From: Callaeas wilsoni | Taxonomy: Eukaryota > Chordata > Aves > Passeriformes > Callaeidae | Assembly (NCBI GenBank): GCA_013398955.1 | Contig: VWPU01018702.1 | Span: 1-64,000, forward strand | Reading direction: 5' to 3' | Length of the DNA stretch: 64,000 nucleotides | Shown: positions 1 through 13,179 of the stretch, piece after piece | Layout of the letters: each line of letters begins with the position of its first letter | How positions within the stretch are numbered: position 1 is the first letter of the stretch | Made by a program: the position numbers and the translations under genes | The notes under the pieces: generated by a model | The model's input: only the letters and a program-made list of their open reading frames with translations | Databases searched by the model: none | What the model was told of the DNA's origin: nothing

Positions 1-565
1 GTGCTGCTCTGCCTCTCCTCCCCAGACGCTGCTGCAGCGCCGGGGCTTTCGGTCCTGAGAACACAATTGTGTCGGGAGTGAGAGACTGCCTCAGCCTAAC
101 TCTGATGTTCTCGAAAGATGTATGTGTGCTTATTTTCAGAGATTCACTACTCGAATGGCGAATCAGGTCTGATCTAGACTCTGGTGCACTACAGCTCCTG
201 ATAGGACTTGGCAAAGTAATACAGAAGAGCCCACGCTGCCCATTGATTGAATTGCAGTCTGACCTCTCCTGCCTCTTTCCCGGCAAGACTTTTGTTCATC
301 TTTTTGTGTTCAGTATTAGCCTCCTCTGATAGCCCCCGTTCCAGTCTGCCAGCAGTATTTATTACCTTTTCCACAGTATGGCTGTTTTCAGTTTTCTTAC
401 ATTTCCAATTATACTGCACAGTTTCCATTGATCTGTTTTCTGTTAGCATGAAAATCAGAGCTGTGATCTATATAATTTAAGACTCTACCTTCATTAACCT
501 TCCTTTTGTTTTTAAGGCAGACTATTTAAATTGATCTTTATTAAATAAAATTACAGAAGCTATCA
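1..565 (+). other. Candidate 3' terminal exon of an unrecognised gene, partly in the window
   Basis: The window opens with a pyrimidine-rich tract ending ccccag at 21-25, a good splice acceptor. In phase 0 the following sequence reads TLLQRRGFRS and stops at TGA (56-58); AATAAA occurs at 544-549. Another phase stays open to about 329, and a gtgaga donor at about 78 would also allow a short internal exon. I do not recognise the peptide. The gene, if real, lies to the left. Confidence 0.22.
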
Positions 566-2360
566 ATCCTCATGCTTCACGGTGTAAGCTGATCAGTGGC
601 TAACTCAGGAAGTAATTGCCAGAGCACCTCTTTGTTAGGATACTGGCCAATGAGATGTGTTTCACCAGTTTTATTCTTTCCAAGGAGTACATAGCCTCCA
701 CAAGGGCTAGTATTCTGCACTCACAGAATTGCTGGTAAATTTTGATGCAGAATAAGAGAGCAACTGGATGGGATAGACTCTTGCCATAGCAGCTATTCTC
801 TCAGCTGCCACAGTGGTTAACACCTCTCTGCTGATGCATTTCCAGGGCCAGATCCTTTGCTGATGTGCAACAGCACAGACCTTATGTGATTCAAAGATCC
901 TCAGCTTGTGTAATTCAGCACAATTTAAGCGGTGACTACCTGTTATTTTGCCCTCTCCTGTGCCAAACAGAGATGGGGGTGTGAATGATGAGCTTATTTA
1001 TCAAAAGCACCATTCTCATCCCATTTCTCCAATTGCAAACTGCAGCTTCTGACTGTTGTGGTGATACTTCAGTTTTGCACCAAATCAGAATCCTGTACCA
1101 TTCAGGGAAACTAAAGCGCTTAAGTATGGGATGTCTGCAGTCTCCCAGATATCTCCTCCCTTGCTGTGGTTCTATGTATCCTAGCTTCTTAAATTGACTT
1201 TTCACATTGTCTAAACATATTTAGGCACAAGATTTTACAATTAAGGGAAAGTTGCTTTCAACATCCTCCTACTCTCGCTCAGATCCTTTCTCTTTCGCTC
1301 TCATGTTCTTATCATATTTAAGAATTCTGCGCAAATGAGCATTAATGAACCAATTTAAAATTATTTTTCTATGAGCAATTTCAGCTGCAAGACGCTTGAT
1401 TATGTGAATCCAAATGATGTGGGTGGGGGGAGGGAGAGCACAGAGCATGCCTTCACTGCAGCAACCCGTGACCAGTTTCAGAGCAGGAGCAGGTATGTGC
1501 AGGAGGGCTGAGCTGCCACCGGAATGCTGTCTGCACAGCACTGCGTGGAGAGGAGAAGGTGCAGGGCTGCCAGGGAAACACAAAATCACACACAGGCAGG
1601 GCAAACAAAACCCCCTCCTCCCTGTGTCTCTCTCCTGAAGCCCTACCCTGCACTGCCTCTGCAGGACCCTGGTGTCTGCAAGGCTGTGTCCCTCCTTTGG
1701 CAGGGAAACCAGCACTAGGGGGTTTGTGGGGTGGGGTCCCTGTGGAGGAAAAGGTGGATGCACAGGAACGGTGGGTGGATTTGTGTCACCACACACAAGG
1801 TGCATCAATCCAAGGTGGGAAGAGATTTAACAAGTGTGTCTGTAAGGCACAGTAGCATGTAGGGACTGATGATATCTTAAAACCTTGTGTGCAGCAGCTG
1901 TGCACACTAATATATTGGTTTTCAATCCCAGGTACATTCTTATACTTTAGCTCTATAAATTTTAAAATTAATTCAGAAAGGAGTTATTCAGTATTGCAAT
2001 AAAATGTGACAGCTTTGTTCTTTTCTTTCTTCCTGAAGCATGAGCAAGGAAGAGAAGCTGGTCTGGTGCAGAAACCAATAACCATAAGTTAAACCACAAG
2101 AGTTCCAAGGCTCAGTTCACCTCCTGTGGAAGTTGGGCACCAAATGGGATCCAACCCACAGCAGCTGAATCATGGCTCCAAACACCTCTGAGAAGGAAGG
2201 TCTCAGGTTCTTTCCTAGTTTGGGGTGGTTTCCACGTTGCCTTCCAGCTCGAGGATAGGTTTTAGTAGAGCAGGCATTACTGACTTTGGGCTTTGATCAC
2301 TCTGCAAGGGAGGGCTGTCTGGTGGGTGCATAAAAGGCACTGGTTTCGAAACTCCAGGTT
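566..2360. other. Non-coding stretch, nothing recognised
   Basis: Mixed composition; short overlapping open frames on both strands around 1270-1850 read as low-complexity, proline-rich chance frames without splice context. No RNA gene or repeat recognised. Confidence 0.5.
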
Positions 2361-2367
2361 TTTTTCC

Positions 2368-2563
2368 TCCAGCTCTACTATTGACTTTCTCTCTGACCTT
2401 GGGCACATCAATTCTTCCACTGAAGTAAGTGGGAACTCAATTGCATTTTACGTTTCTTTATGAGTCAGATTCTCTTTCTGCAAAATGAGGATCATAACAC
2501 TTAACTACCTCTCAGAAGTGCTCTGAGGCCTAACAACAAATTAATGTTTAAGATCCTTGGATC
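2368..2563 (+). repeat. MIR-like SINE relic
   Basis: Contains the recognisable MIR order: a ctgaccttgggcacatca block, then ctttctgcaaaatgaggat, ataacacttaactacctctcag and gtttaagatccttgg near the end. About 45 bases of unrelated sequence separate the first block from the rest. Strongly diverged, so an old amniote insertion. Confidence 0.6.
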
Positions 2564-2569
2564 TTTTTA

Positions 2570-5500
2570 AAGAAAATTCCAGTGAAAAATGTCAATTTGT
2601 TGAAACTGAAAAGTTCTGCAGATGAGGATTGTTTTCAATGCATTTCTTAGCTTGGGAAAAAAAAAAGAGATTTAAAGCATAGTTTTGAAATGGATGAAAT
2701 GCCCTGTTTCAGCATTTTGAAAGTGAAACATTTTTGGTTTTCATTTTGAAATTACTTTCCATTTATTTTTTTCATTATATTATGTGCTATAAATATGACA
2801 CAAAATCAAGGAAAATTGAGGCATGACATCTCTGTTTGTTAAAAGGGAACTGCTTTGAACTACCTGAAAGGGTATTACTTTTTTAATTTCCACTGCAGAG
2901 AACTCTGACATCTTCTGGATTTGCTCTATCTGGCACAATTTCAAAATCCACCAGGCAATGGGATTTTTGTCCTCCTCAGAACACTAGGGCATGAAGTCTG
3001 TGACACTGCCTCCAATGTCACGTGGCACTGCTGTCCTGAGGAACTCTTCAGCTAAAGTGAAAATATCAAATCAGAGAGATGCAAGGCCTGGGGAAGAAGA
3101 TAAAAGACATGGTCCAAAGATGCCCAGTCATTTGAGCCAGTTGTGGCCACTGGACACCATTTCCATAAACCTGCAGGTGTTTAAGCATTGGAGCAGGTGA
3201 CCTTCAATGCCTGCTGAGTCTCTGTTGTGGGAAAATTTTAAATTCTGTCAGATGTTTGTAGGAAAAGCATAAGTAGAGCTGACCCTGCATTAACAGGGTG
3301 ACCACAGATAAATGACACAAGTTCTCCTTCAGCCTTGCAGGTTGATGCCATTACTTGCTTGGGCAATGTTGTACCAGAAGGTCCTGGGGAAGGCAGAGGG
3401 ACCACAGTAAGGAGAAAGGCAGGAAGAGATAGGGGAAAATGAGTTTCAAAATGACACATACAAAAATGAAAGAGAAGCAGAAGGGGAGCTGGCTGGACTC
3501 ACAAGGCACATCAGCCAAGGGAGAAAGGACATGACTCCTGAGGGGTCCAAACACAACAAATACTAAAAGCAAAACTAAATTCTGCTGAAACATTTGTCCA
3601 TAGTGGCCCTTGCACATTGCATATACAATAAATTCTAAAAGAAAGCAACTACTAAAAGTTATGCTTCTCACAATCAAAGTTTGTTCTCAAGTCCTTTGCT
3701 GTCTACCCAAAGCTAAAACATCCCAATTCTCACTCATTCATATCTCAAGCCCAGTTTTAATTTGGCCCCCTTTCTGTGTCCATTTGCCTTCCCTTCTGTT
3801 GCAGCAGCAGAGCTGCCCTGAGTGTTCTCCAGGCAGGATCAGACCGGGGCTGTGTCCCTCAGATGGGAGCTCTCCAGGCAGGACACGGGGATGTTCACCA
3901 CTGATCCAACAGAGTTCAGGGGAGGTGGACAAGGGCCAAGCTGCAAATTAGGCCTCATCTTTTGTGATGCCAGCTGCCAGGCATCTTAATAGCAAGCATT
4001 CCACTTTATCCTCGATTGCAAGGGATCCAAAATGTTTCCTGAGAGATGTGGCATGAGGTGGAAAAGGTGCAGCTCCAGCTTTCCTGTCCCAGCCTTCCTC
4101 TGTGTGTTCCAAGCACCTCAGTAATGTTGTATCAAACACTGCACGCGAGTGCTGTGGCCACAGGCGTGTGACAAGGGTCTCCTTGTAGTGTAAAGGTCCC
4201 TGGGCACTTGCAAACTGATTTCAGCCCGATGAAATGTGCCCTGTGTTTGCACTGTGGTGTTTCCCAATGCCCCCACAGAGCCAGCACTGTGGTCAGCAGG
4301 CCAGAACACCTGTGTCACCACTGCCCTCGCACCCCAGAGACAGCATGTCTGTGCCCTGTGACCTTCCTTGCTATGACTCTCCTGGAGATCAGATTAAAGG
4401 GAACAAGGTGATCCGAGCCCTATCTCTGCTGACAGTCTAAATTCCCACTATTTATAGGCTTCTCTTTAAAAGGATTTCAGATTGCATTTCCGTATCTAGC
4501 ATATGGAGACTTTCATTTATGTGACAGGTTGATTCTTTTATCAGGCGTTTATAAGGATTTACAATACCAGTGCACTCTTCACGCAGCACAGGATTTCTCA
4601 CAGAACAAACACTGGAAGAGAGATGGGATGTCCTCAGAGCAGTTTTTCCTTCTCTTTCCTGTGCCACCTTTCCTAGGCTTTGCAGAAGCAGGTCAGTACA
4701 ACAAAGGCTATGAAAACACTAGTGCCCTTCCCAAGCATTTTCTGCAGGGATGAGTGATGATGGATGCAGGCCCATTAAAAGACTCGAGTACATGAGGCTC
4801 TTCTGTCCATGTGAGATGGGGATACAGGCATCCAGAAATCCCCTGCCAGCAGGTGCGCAGCGATACGCAATGGAAGAGGAGAAAGGCGCTGAACCCTGCA
4901 GGAGATCTGCAGAGAGGAGACAGATACTGGATTTGCAAAATAAAATCCTCCAGGACAGAGCCTGCAGGGCAGGGATTTCTCCTTTTTGACAGCCTACAGT
5001 GAATGAAGCACAAAATAGCCTGCTGTCTCTGCAGACAGCAAGGATATTTGGAGATGTCAAACTGTAGTACAGAGGATGCACAAGAGGAATGGAGACACAG
5101 CTAACTACCTCCCAGGCTTCTCATTTCTTGTTCCAAGTGGGAGATTCTGAAATCATGCAAGCTTTTCTTGCATTCCTACTGGAATCAAAAATATAGCTTT
5201 CTTTCTGCTTTGGGATAGCAGATGGAAATAAAGCTTATTTGGTCTTTGTTATGTGTCCTTGGTTCAGATTCAAAATTGCCTGGATTTAAAGCCCACGTAT
5301 TTTCAGTCCTAGCAGGAGACAGGGGAATATCAATGGACACAGCCGGGCATAAAGTCCAGTTTCTCATTTCTATACTCCACACAGAAGCAGCCTCTCAGAT
5401 TCTTTCAGGGGTGTATAAGGACAGGTTATTTCTGCTGCATAGTTGATGATTTGCCTAATATAGCTCCAGTCTCACACTGAGATTTGCTTTCTGATTCGAC

Positions 5501-8450
5501 TTCGATTTGACAGTTGCATTTGGTAGTCTACAATGATCAATAACACGTTAGCTTTGGTAATACAGTTTCTTGATTTTTAGTTTGAGTTGGTTAAGTGCCT
5601 TGATAGAATCTGTAAAGTGCCCAGAGGCCCATTAGGCTCAGTTAGGACCCCAGGAACAGCTCTTCAAGTAGAGGCTGATCTAAAACTGCCCCACTCCCTG
5701 CCCAGCTGACCACCTGGGGAGAACAGGGCGCTGCTTCTTGGCAGCAAAGCCTGTCACAGTCCTGCCCTTTCCAAGTTCACGAGCCTGTCCTTGTGCAGAC
5801 ACTCAGTAGACTGGTTAAGAAAAGCAAGTCACCAGAATCAAAAACCAAAAGAAATGCTTTTGTGACAGTTTAGGTCACCAAACTGGCTGAAAGTATCAGG
5901 CATGCTGGTTCCAGGGGCAGAGCAGCATCAAAGCTGGAAGGATTTAGAGAACCAGCTACAGTACTCTACCAGCAGAGTTCCTCCAGGAAAAGTTCCTCCA
6001 GGAAAATGACAATGCTGCACTAACTATCTATTTGGCTTTTCTCATTAAACATTAAAAGTGTCTTCAGCTGCTTTACCATCACCTGATATTGCCACTTGAA
6101 TTGTGAATGGCCACATATACTTGGGGCTTAATGACGTTTAATTAATTTATAGCCACACCTTACTTCCGTGGTATTAATTTGCCTGCAGATGCATGTGTTG
6201 TCCATAGTCTCTCCTTCAGCTTGAAGTGGCAAAAGGTACTTTGAAGTGATAAATAAGAGTCTCAGCCAAGCTGGGCTTGGGATGAGAGGGAGAGATTATA
6301 CAGTGGGAGCTTGGTCACAGCACCCACTAGAACTAGCACTAAGTTGACAGTGTAGGCAGTAAATGGGTTGCAAAGAAGGGTCTCATCCTTGGTCTGCACA
6401 GGGCAGAGCAATATAGAGAGAGGAGCTGATGCTGCTTGCACAGAGCCCCTTCTGACACCGCAAACTGAGGAGATTTGTGCTCTTGAAAACGAACGATCTG
6501 AGCCTCCTGCTCTGTCCATGTACTGCCAAACAGACAGGAAAAGAAAGGGGGAACAGAGGAATGCTTCAGGGTGTTTGAGAAGGAGCAGCCCAGAAAAGGC
6601 CGTGAAGAGTTTGGTTTAAACCCACTAGCATTGAAAAAAACTTGCAGCCAAGTGCCAGCCATCCAATATGCAGGCACAGTTGGAAAATGCTAAAGGTGAT
6701 GGCTAGCTGCAAACAGATTCTGGGTGCCTGTTATTATGCTGAGAATTTCCATGCTTTTTGGAGAGTTTAAATCAGAACTTTAATGGGCTTTTGATGTTGT
6801 TTTAGTTTGGTGAATAGTTTCCCGTTGTATCTGCTTATTCAGTGAAATAGCGAGGAAGCGCTGTTACAGTGGAAGATGACAAGAGACTATAGAAGCCTAT
6901 CTCAGCTGCATTTGCACAGCAGAAGCCTTTAAAAATCACTGTGCTATGAACAAGACATTTCCATATTTCACGGCTATTTTTGCTGGATGCCTGAAGTTGA
7001 TGATACAGCAAAAAAAATTTGAATGAAGGGAGAAGGGAAAAAAGTCCTTCTGCTGTTCCTTTCTTTCCCACAATTTGCATCTCAGCCATGTTGCTTGGCA
7101 AAGCCAACAAAGCAAAGTATGTTGTGGCTGTAAAATGATAAGCACATGGGCTATGCTGTGGATGATTTCTCCCCGCTATTTGGTTAGGAAAATGCGAGGA
7201 TTCATTTTGAAGTTGAACATTAGACTCTTTTTTTTGCTTTGCTGCTCCTTTTGTTTTTCACAAAAACTTATGAGGGCAGCTGTGTCTTTTGGGAAAAGAA
7301 GGTTAGAGGGATTCAGGGACATTTATTTTCAATGTGTGCTCCCATTTAAACTTATGGCAACAGAGAAATGAACCCTCTGTATGCCTGGATAGCCATGACC
7401 CCCAGTATTCTGCTTACTTATCCAAGCCTGCAGAGATCTACCAGACTCTATAGTTTTCATGGGGTAAGAAATAATAGGCAGGGGCAATCCTGCTAAGTGC
7501 TGCTTGGTTAGTCTGTAGGACATGGTACTAGACTGAGGAAGCGAAAAATAAGAAAAGGAAAACAGAAATGGAACTTCAAGGAAAGTTTCCTGCTGTATTA
7601 GTCTGCTGTGTTTCCAGAAAGGCTGCTCAGGAGTCTGGGATATTATGCCCTTGTGTGATGCTGTGCCCAAAATTATTACTTTTCAAAGGTTCTGGAGTCT
7701 GGGTTTTTTTGGTTCTGTATCATTTATGCTAATTATCATCCGTGACCATTTCATGGGCCCCTTCCATGTGTTTGACAGTCTCTGTCCCACTGTGAAAGAC
7801 ACAGTGTATACTGAAATGCTCTAAGAAAATTGCATGCTCCTCTGCAATTAGCTCAGTTCGTATGGCATCTCTAAACAAGACAGGCTTGGGGTATTTTTTT
7901 TTCCAAAGAAGGATTTGAAAAGACCTTGTGGACTGCAAATAGGAGACCAGCTTGTAAATGATGCCCAGGACCAATGGAGACTCCCACTGTGCTGGGCGTT
8001 TTGAGCTTGCCCTGTGACTACCTGGCCATTTGGCACATAGCCCAATACCCCAGAGGCCTTTCTTGTGCACCACAGAGTGAAAATGCCACTTAAAAGGTCT
8101 TTGTAACCCAGATGTAGTGAAGCATCTTGTCCTCTGTCCTTCAGCAGCCATGAAGGCAATGAGGTTTTTCCTTTAGATCTGCTGACCAAATAAAAGCAGA
8201 GACCTGAAGTTTTATTTCACTAAAGGACTGAAGTTTCTGTAGTCTGACATTATTACAGTGACCACAGGCAGCCCTAGGCTGGATAAGGGGCTGCCAGTGG
8301 GGACACAGGTTTAAACAGCAGGTTGAGATGGCAGAATAAGGAAAGCTGTTCCATCCAAAACTTTGGACTCTGGGGCTCAGGCATGTCTCACACACCCCAT
8401 GGAGGAACTGAGGTGCAGACCACAGCTCAGGGCTGGCAGTCAGAAAGTCG
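2570..8450. other. Non-coding stretch with one short tandem duplication
   Basis: No gene, RNA or transposon recognised. A 15-base unit (agttcctccaggaaa) is repeated exactly at 5976-5990 and 5991-6005. Open frames are all under 145 codons and lack gene context. Confidence 0.45.
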
Positions 8451-8454
8451 GCCA

Positions 8455-8552
8455 GATTGTCCCAAGTCGCTGAACCTCTCTGTTGCTCACTCTCTCCATC
8501 CATTAAACAGGATTATAACACTTGTCTCAGATGGGTGTGTGAGGATCTGTGG
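8455..8552 (+). repeat. MIR-like SINE relic
   Basis: Reads cccaagtcgctgaacctctc, then tccatccattaaacaggatt, ataacacttgtctcagat and gtgtgaggatct, the MIR core and 3' order. Diverged and fragmentary. Confidence 0.6.
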
Positions 8553-8559
8553 CTGCAGT

Positions 8560-11500
8560 AAACCTTGCGGCTGTTGGCTGGAATACACCATACCAACACT
8601 CACTGGTGTTACTAGGGAATAATTCTTTGCATATGACTCAAATAAACTGAAAGGGATTTTAGAAGGTGGCTCCTTGCCATAGAAATTACGGTGATGCTGG
8701 CTCCGGATAAGCAAATGGTTTGAACAAGTCTATCCTCTACTGAAGGCTGAAACACAGAAAAAGCCCATTTGATTGGTTTTTAATGGTGGGAAGATCCGCA
8801 TTTTTTTTTCATATGCTTTTGGCTCTGGGAGCAGTGAAAAAGCATTAGAAGTACTCAAAACACTGGAAAAGCAAAGAGAACAGCTAATATTAATCTGACC
8901 CTCAACAGAACAGTGCAAATGAAAGCTGCTTTCATCAGATTTCTACTATGTTCATAGGAGAACTGGGAGCAATTCTAGAAATAAAATCCAAAATACGGGA
9001 TCTGTTGCAGATTGCATCTGCTGAAATACCTGCAGGGGTCAGCAACTCCTCCTGCAGACTGGAGTTTTTAGAAACAACTAAAACTTTCCAACAAGTAAAA
9101 CTTTCCTGGCTTTGACTCTGTTTAGGTCAAAATTTGGGGAATTAGTGGAGTTTCCCCAGGCTAATAGCAAAAATCAAGGGATGTAAAACCCATATGAAGC
9201 ACAACTGCAAATAGGGTCATACTCTAACACAGATGTGTCTGACACTAGAAGAGAATCCAAACCCAGAGAAACCACTGAATCTTTCCCTTCTCTTCACAAT
9301 TCCTGTTTTGATTCAAGCCTCTCATGAGGCTAAAAGAGGAGAAATTTGAAATCAGGTCAGACTTCTGAACTCCTGTTAGAGACATTGAGGTTGCTATGGT
9401 TGTTATCAGAATAAAGTCCTGAGCTGCAATCGTTGCTTACTCCGAGAGGAGCTGGGCCCCTGTGCTCCAGCAAGGATTCACTGCCCCAGGATGGCCATGG
9501 TATAAGGTTTAATCAGGTTAGCTGCGTTTCCTCTCTTGATTTCACAGCCTCTATTCAGCCCACCAGATTATAAACTTTCAACATGTAATTCAACCTGACT
9601 CAAGTAGCCAATTGTGTTACAGTGAGTTCTAAGAGAGGGAATGGCAAGGGCTAAAGTTTTCATTCAACGAATGCAATTTCTATGCGCAGAAATCAATTCA
9701 ATTGACATCAGTTGAGCTTTAATGCTGAATTAAAGAGCTGCCAGGTTTCCCCCATGGGGCTTTTACAGTCCGGGTTTTATGAATTCATTAAAATGCACAC
9801 ACAAACTTTTAGGGAAATAGCATTACACTGTAATAAGAGCTACAAATCGACCATATTCCTCTGAGAGAGAAGTCTAATTTGAGTTGCCTAGTTGGCAAAA
9901 TTGTTTTCCATCGCTTTGCATTTATTAACAGAGGGTGTCATATTTTCCCTTGTTTCCATTTTGGTTTCTAGCTGTTTGCTTAGCAGGGTAAAGCATCATG
10001 TTTAGAAATATCAAGGGGAGATGAAGTCTTTCAAAAGCAGGTGCCCACTTGGGAAGCTGTAGTGCAGCTGAGGCAAACCATGCTTCAGGACAGCCAGGAT
10101 GGTTGGGCTGGAAGGATGAACAACTCAGTCGATACTTCTAGATTGATGGTGTCTGCCAACGGGAGGTTGGAGCCCCTCCCTCTAGGATGGACATCAGCAG
10201 GATGTCCACAAAGACATCTGTGCTGAAGGAGAAACCAGCTTCAGTGAGAGCTGAAACTCGATCTCAGGCCAGTGGAGAAATGAGAGACTCAGATGTTTTA
10301 GAAGAATGTCTGGAGTTTCAGTGACCACGTGAAGTTCACTGAAATTAATCTCACCAAAAAGAAATAGCCTTGCAGCAGCCCACACCTCCCATTTTCTCTG
10401 CATTAACTGCAGGCACAATTAAACTCACAAATTTCACCTTCCTCTGATTTACTGACAATGGCTGGGAAGCTGCAGGGGCAGTCACAGAAACTATGCCCAT
10501 GGAAAAATCCTTTGAACATGTCAGCATCACTGGGCTGCCTCTGTGTCTGTGTTGTTGCCCTTCTCCTGTGGCCCACGTTGCAGCACTTGCTGATAATGAG
10601 CATTCACAGGGTTTTGTTAAGTATGCTCTCTAATTGGATTGATGACCCTGGTGATTGGAGGCCTTGACCTATCCATAAAACAAGTGGGACTTAGAAAGCA
10701 CAATTTCCTCGTCCTGCTGTTTTCCTAGCATGACTTGGCTCCAGCTTTTGATGGATGAAGGAGTCCCTAGGGCTAATTCAGCTCCTGCAGGGCAGGCACA
10801 CTTGATGTCATTTGGGATGGTGAATTTTGCAATAGGAACACACATGCCTGTGGAAGAAGACTCTAGAGACAAATCTGACAGGCAGCCAACCCTCTGTCGA
10901 GTGGTAATAGATAAAAACCACTGCCAACTCTCATTTCCAGGCTAACTTAGTGATGTGGAATGACTCCATATGCTCCAAACAGATCTGATCTCCCACTCTG
11001 ATGGGTCAGGAGGACCTGGAAACGCAGGGGAAAGGGGCACAGAGTCATCAAGGACAGGTCTCTTTGCTCCCGAGGTTGAAGACATCTCAGTGCTGGATGC
11101 ACACGTGGGACTCCCTCCAAGCAAACAAAACTAAATGGTACCTCTATCCCTAGTGACAAATCATCCAGAGTAGCTGAAGGAGGCATGGCACAGAACAAAC
11201 TCATACAAAGTCAATGCATCTGTTAGCTTCCTCTTCACCATTCCTGAGATGCCAAAGTAGCCAACAGATCACAGTGTTACAGTTGTGGGGTGTACAGTGG
11301 GTGAAGGAATTATTTGTGTCAGTTCTTCAGTGTTTTGCACAGACTGAACTTCTGGTCTGTGCATGGATGAAGGGTTGTGAAGAGGAACCTACAAAAAGAT
11401 TAATTCAAAGGTTGTACCTTTGAATATCTTTGAATTGCCGGAGAGCTCTTTCTTTTAAAGACCAGATATTTTCCTTTTCTTCAAATCTATGGGTTTTTTT

Positions 11501-12580
11501 TCCCCAGCAGAGATTTGCATAAGACCAGGAAAAGAAATTCACTGCAAATTTGCTGATGAGCCAGCTAAGATATTAGAGGGGGAGGGGGAGGAGTCCTCTC
11601 AGCCTCCTTTTTTTTCTTTTCAGTGGATCATGCCGAGTCTTTCCAGAGGAAAAGAAGGCTCTTTACACTTAGAGAACTCACAGGAGAAAAGGGGGAACAA
11701 GAGGTAACTAGGCCAAGCACTCTCACAATGAACCCTGGTGATACCAAGAAGAAAATGTCCTTTACCCATATCCCCAAACACTGTGAATATCCAGGCGGAA
11801 AGTTCCACCCAAGCTGTTTGGAGACCCATCAGCAGCAGGACTGGGACTCTTCTTTTAACCTGTAAATTGACACAAATGGGCAAATTACAGACCCAGCAGG
11901 AGGGACTATGCCTGAGGCAGACAAGATGCGATTATTGCAGCAAAAGCATCAAGAAGGGGAGAGCTCAGTGCCTCCATTCCTTGCCCAATCCCTTTTCCCA
12001 GGTCAAGAAGCAAAGCTCGTTGGAAATCATTGTTGCCTCAGCAGGACACAAATCCTGCCGCTGGCCAAGTCCTGCAGGCAATGGCAGAAGCCACGTGCTG
12101 AATCAGCTTTCCTGAGGCCACCTGGCTCACATGCCCCAAGCTGCCAACTCCAAATGGAAGGCTTTCTAGCCTGGAAAATCTTAGACACTTGTCAGTGCGA
12201 TTGTATATGCAGAAAATGTCTGTGACAGATAGACTGCTAGATAGATCTTAATAAGAATTGTTCTTAAAACCAAATGTTCCAAGAACCTGGTCCAAAAGAG
12301 AAAAATCCTGTGAATCTAAGAAAAATAAATCCCAGTAAAAGAAATTTGGAAACAAACCCTAAAGACAGTTTGAAATATGCAAACATTAATAGTGCAGGTT
12401 ATTTCAAATCTCTGTTTATTTGATCCCCCTCTCCTTTATACTCCCACACATCCCGCTCTAGACCGGCTTGTGTCTGCACTGGGCCATGAGAATTCATTCC
12501 CTGGGAGACTTTCTCTGGAAAGAGAAGGAACGGGCAGGTTGGAAACTTCGGCTGCATCCTGGCTGTCAAAGGAGATGTGC
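8560..12580. other. Non-coding stretch, possible regulatory sequence
   Basis: No gene recognised. The AT-rich part around 9650-9990 is free of recognisable repeats and rich in homeodomain-like TTAAT/ATTAA words, as in many conserved non-coding elements, but conservation cannot be judged here. A TCF/LEF-like inverted repeat lies at 11403-11435. Confidence 0.35.
11403..11435. promoter_or_regulatory. Inverted repeat of TCF/LEF-like motifs
   Basis: ATTCAAAGGT and ACCTTTGAAT form a perfect 10-base inverted repeat around a 3-base loop (11403-11425). A third CTTTGAA follows at 11429-11435. Each arm contains a TTCAAAG-type TCF/LEF core. Function is inferred only from the motif. Confidence 0.25.
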
Positions 12581-12589
12581 AAATGGATG

Positions 12590-12990
12590 GCGATTCCCGA
12601 CGAGCAGCACCAAGGTTCCTATTTTCCTGTTCCGGAGTGTAACTCGGAGCCTTTCGCACGCCCTTTCCCCCGCCGTGTCCCGGGAGGGGCTCGGGGCGCG
12701 CCGTGGCTGCTTCACTCGTGGGGTGCGAGTGACACCCTGTGGTCACCGCTCCCCGGGCTCCTCCCGGAGCGCCAGGGCTGGCGAAGAGCGGGAGATGCGA
12801 GCGGGATGGGTTCAGCCCCGCCAGGGCATCCCTCTCCTCTCGGCATCTACAAAGTGGCCATGCTTCGAGCCGGGAGGAGGAAGAGGAGCGAGCCACCGTT
12901 TGACTCGAAAGGCAAACGGCTCTCTGAGCCTCCCGGAGCTTCAGCCAAATCTGAGGCTGGGCGTGGAATCAGAGGGGTTTTGTCCTCATG
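12590..12990. promoter_or_regulatory. GC- and CpG-rich island without a recognised gene
   Basis: Composition jumps to CpG-rich (gccgtgtcccgggagggg, ctcggggcgcgccgtgg and neighbours) in the middle of AT-rich intergenic DNA. Open frames of 165-206 codons run across it on both strands, which GC-richness alone explains. It could be an orphan promoter or a first exon of an unidentified transcript. Confidence 0.4.
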
Positions 12991-13086
12991 TGGCTGATTC
13001 CTTTTAACCTGCTGCTCTCCCGCCCACGTGTTTGCCTGGCACTGCGGAGCTCAGCAGTGATGTGATCCCGGGATCATCCCACGGCT

Positions 13087-13171
13087 CTGGCTGGTGGACT
13101 CGGCAGTGTGGGATAATAGCTGGACATGATGATCTCAGAGGCCTTTTGCAACCTAAATGATCCTATGCTTC
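13087..13171 (+). mobile_element. CR1 LINE 3'-end fragment
   Basis: Reads ggtggactcggcagtg, then agctggacatgatgatctca, gaggccttttgcaacctaaa and tgatcctatg, the characteristic 3' end of avian CR1 in sense orientation. 5'-truncated, as usual. Confidence 0.75.
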
Positions 13172-13179
13172 TAAGGATA

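Noticed and set aside
12377..12997. 206-codon (+) and 165-codon (-) frames over the GC-rich island
   Set aside because: Both strands are open at once, as expected from base composition; neither shows a recognisable domain or convincing splice sites.
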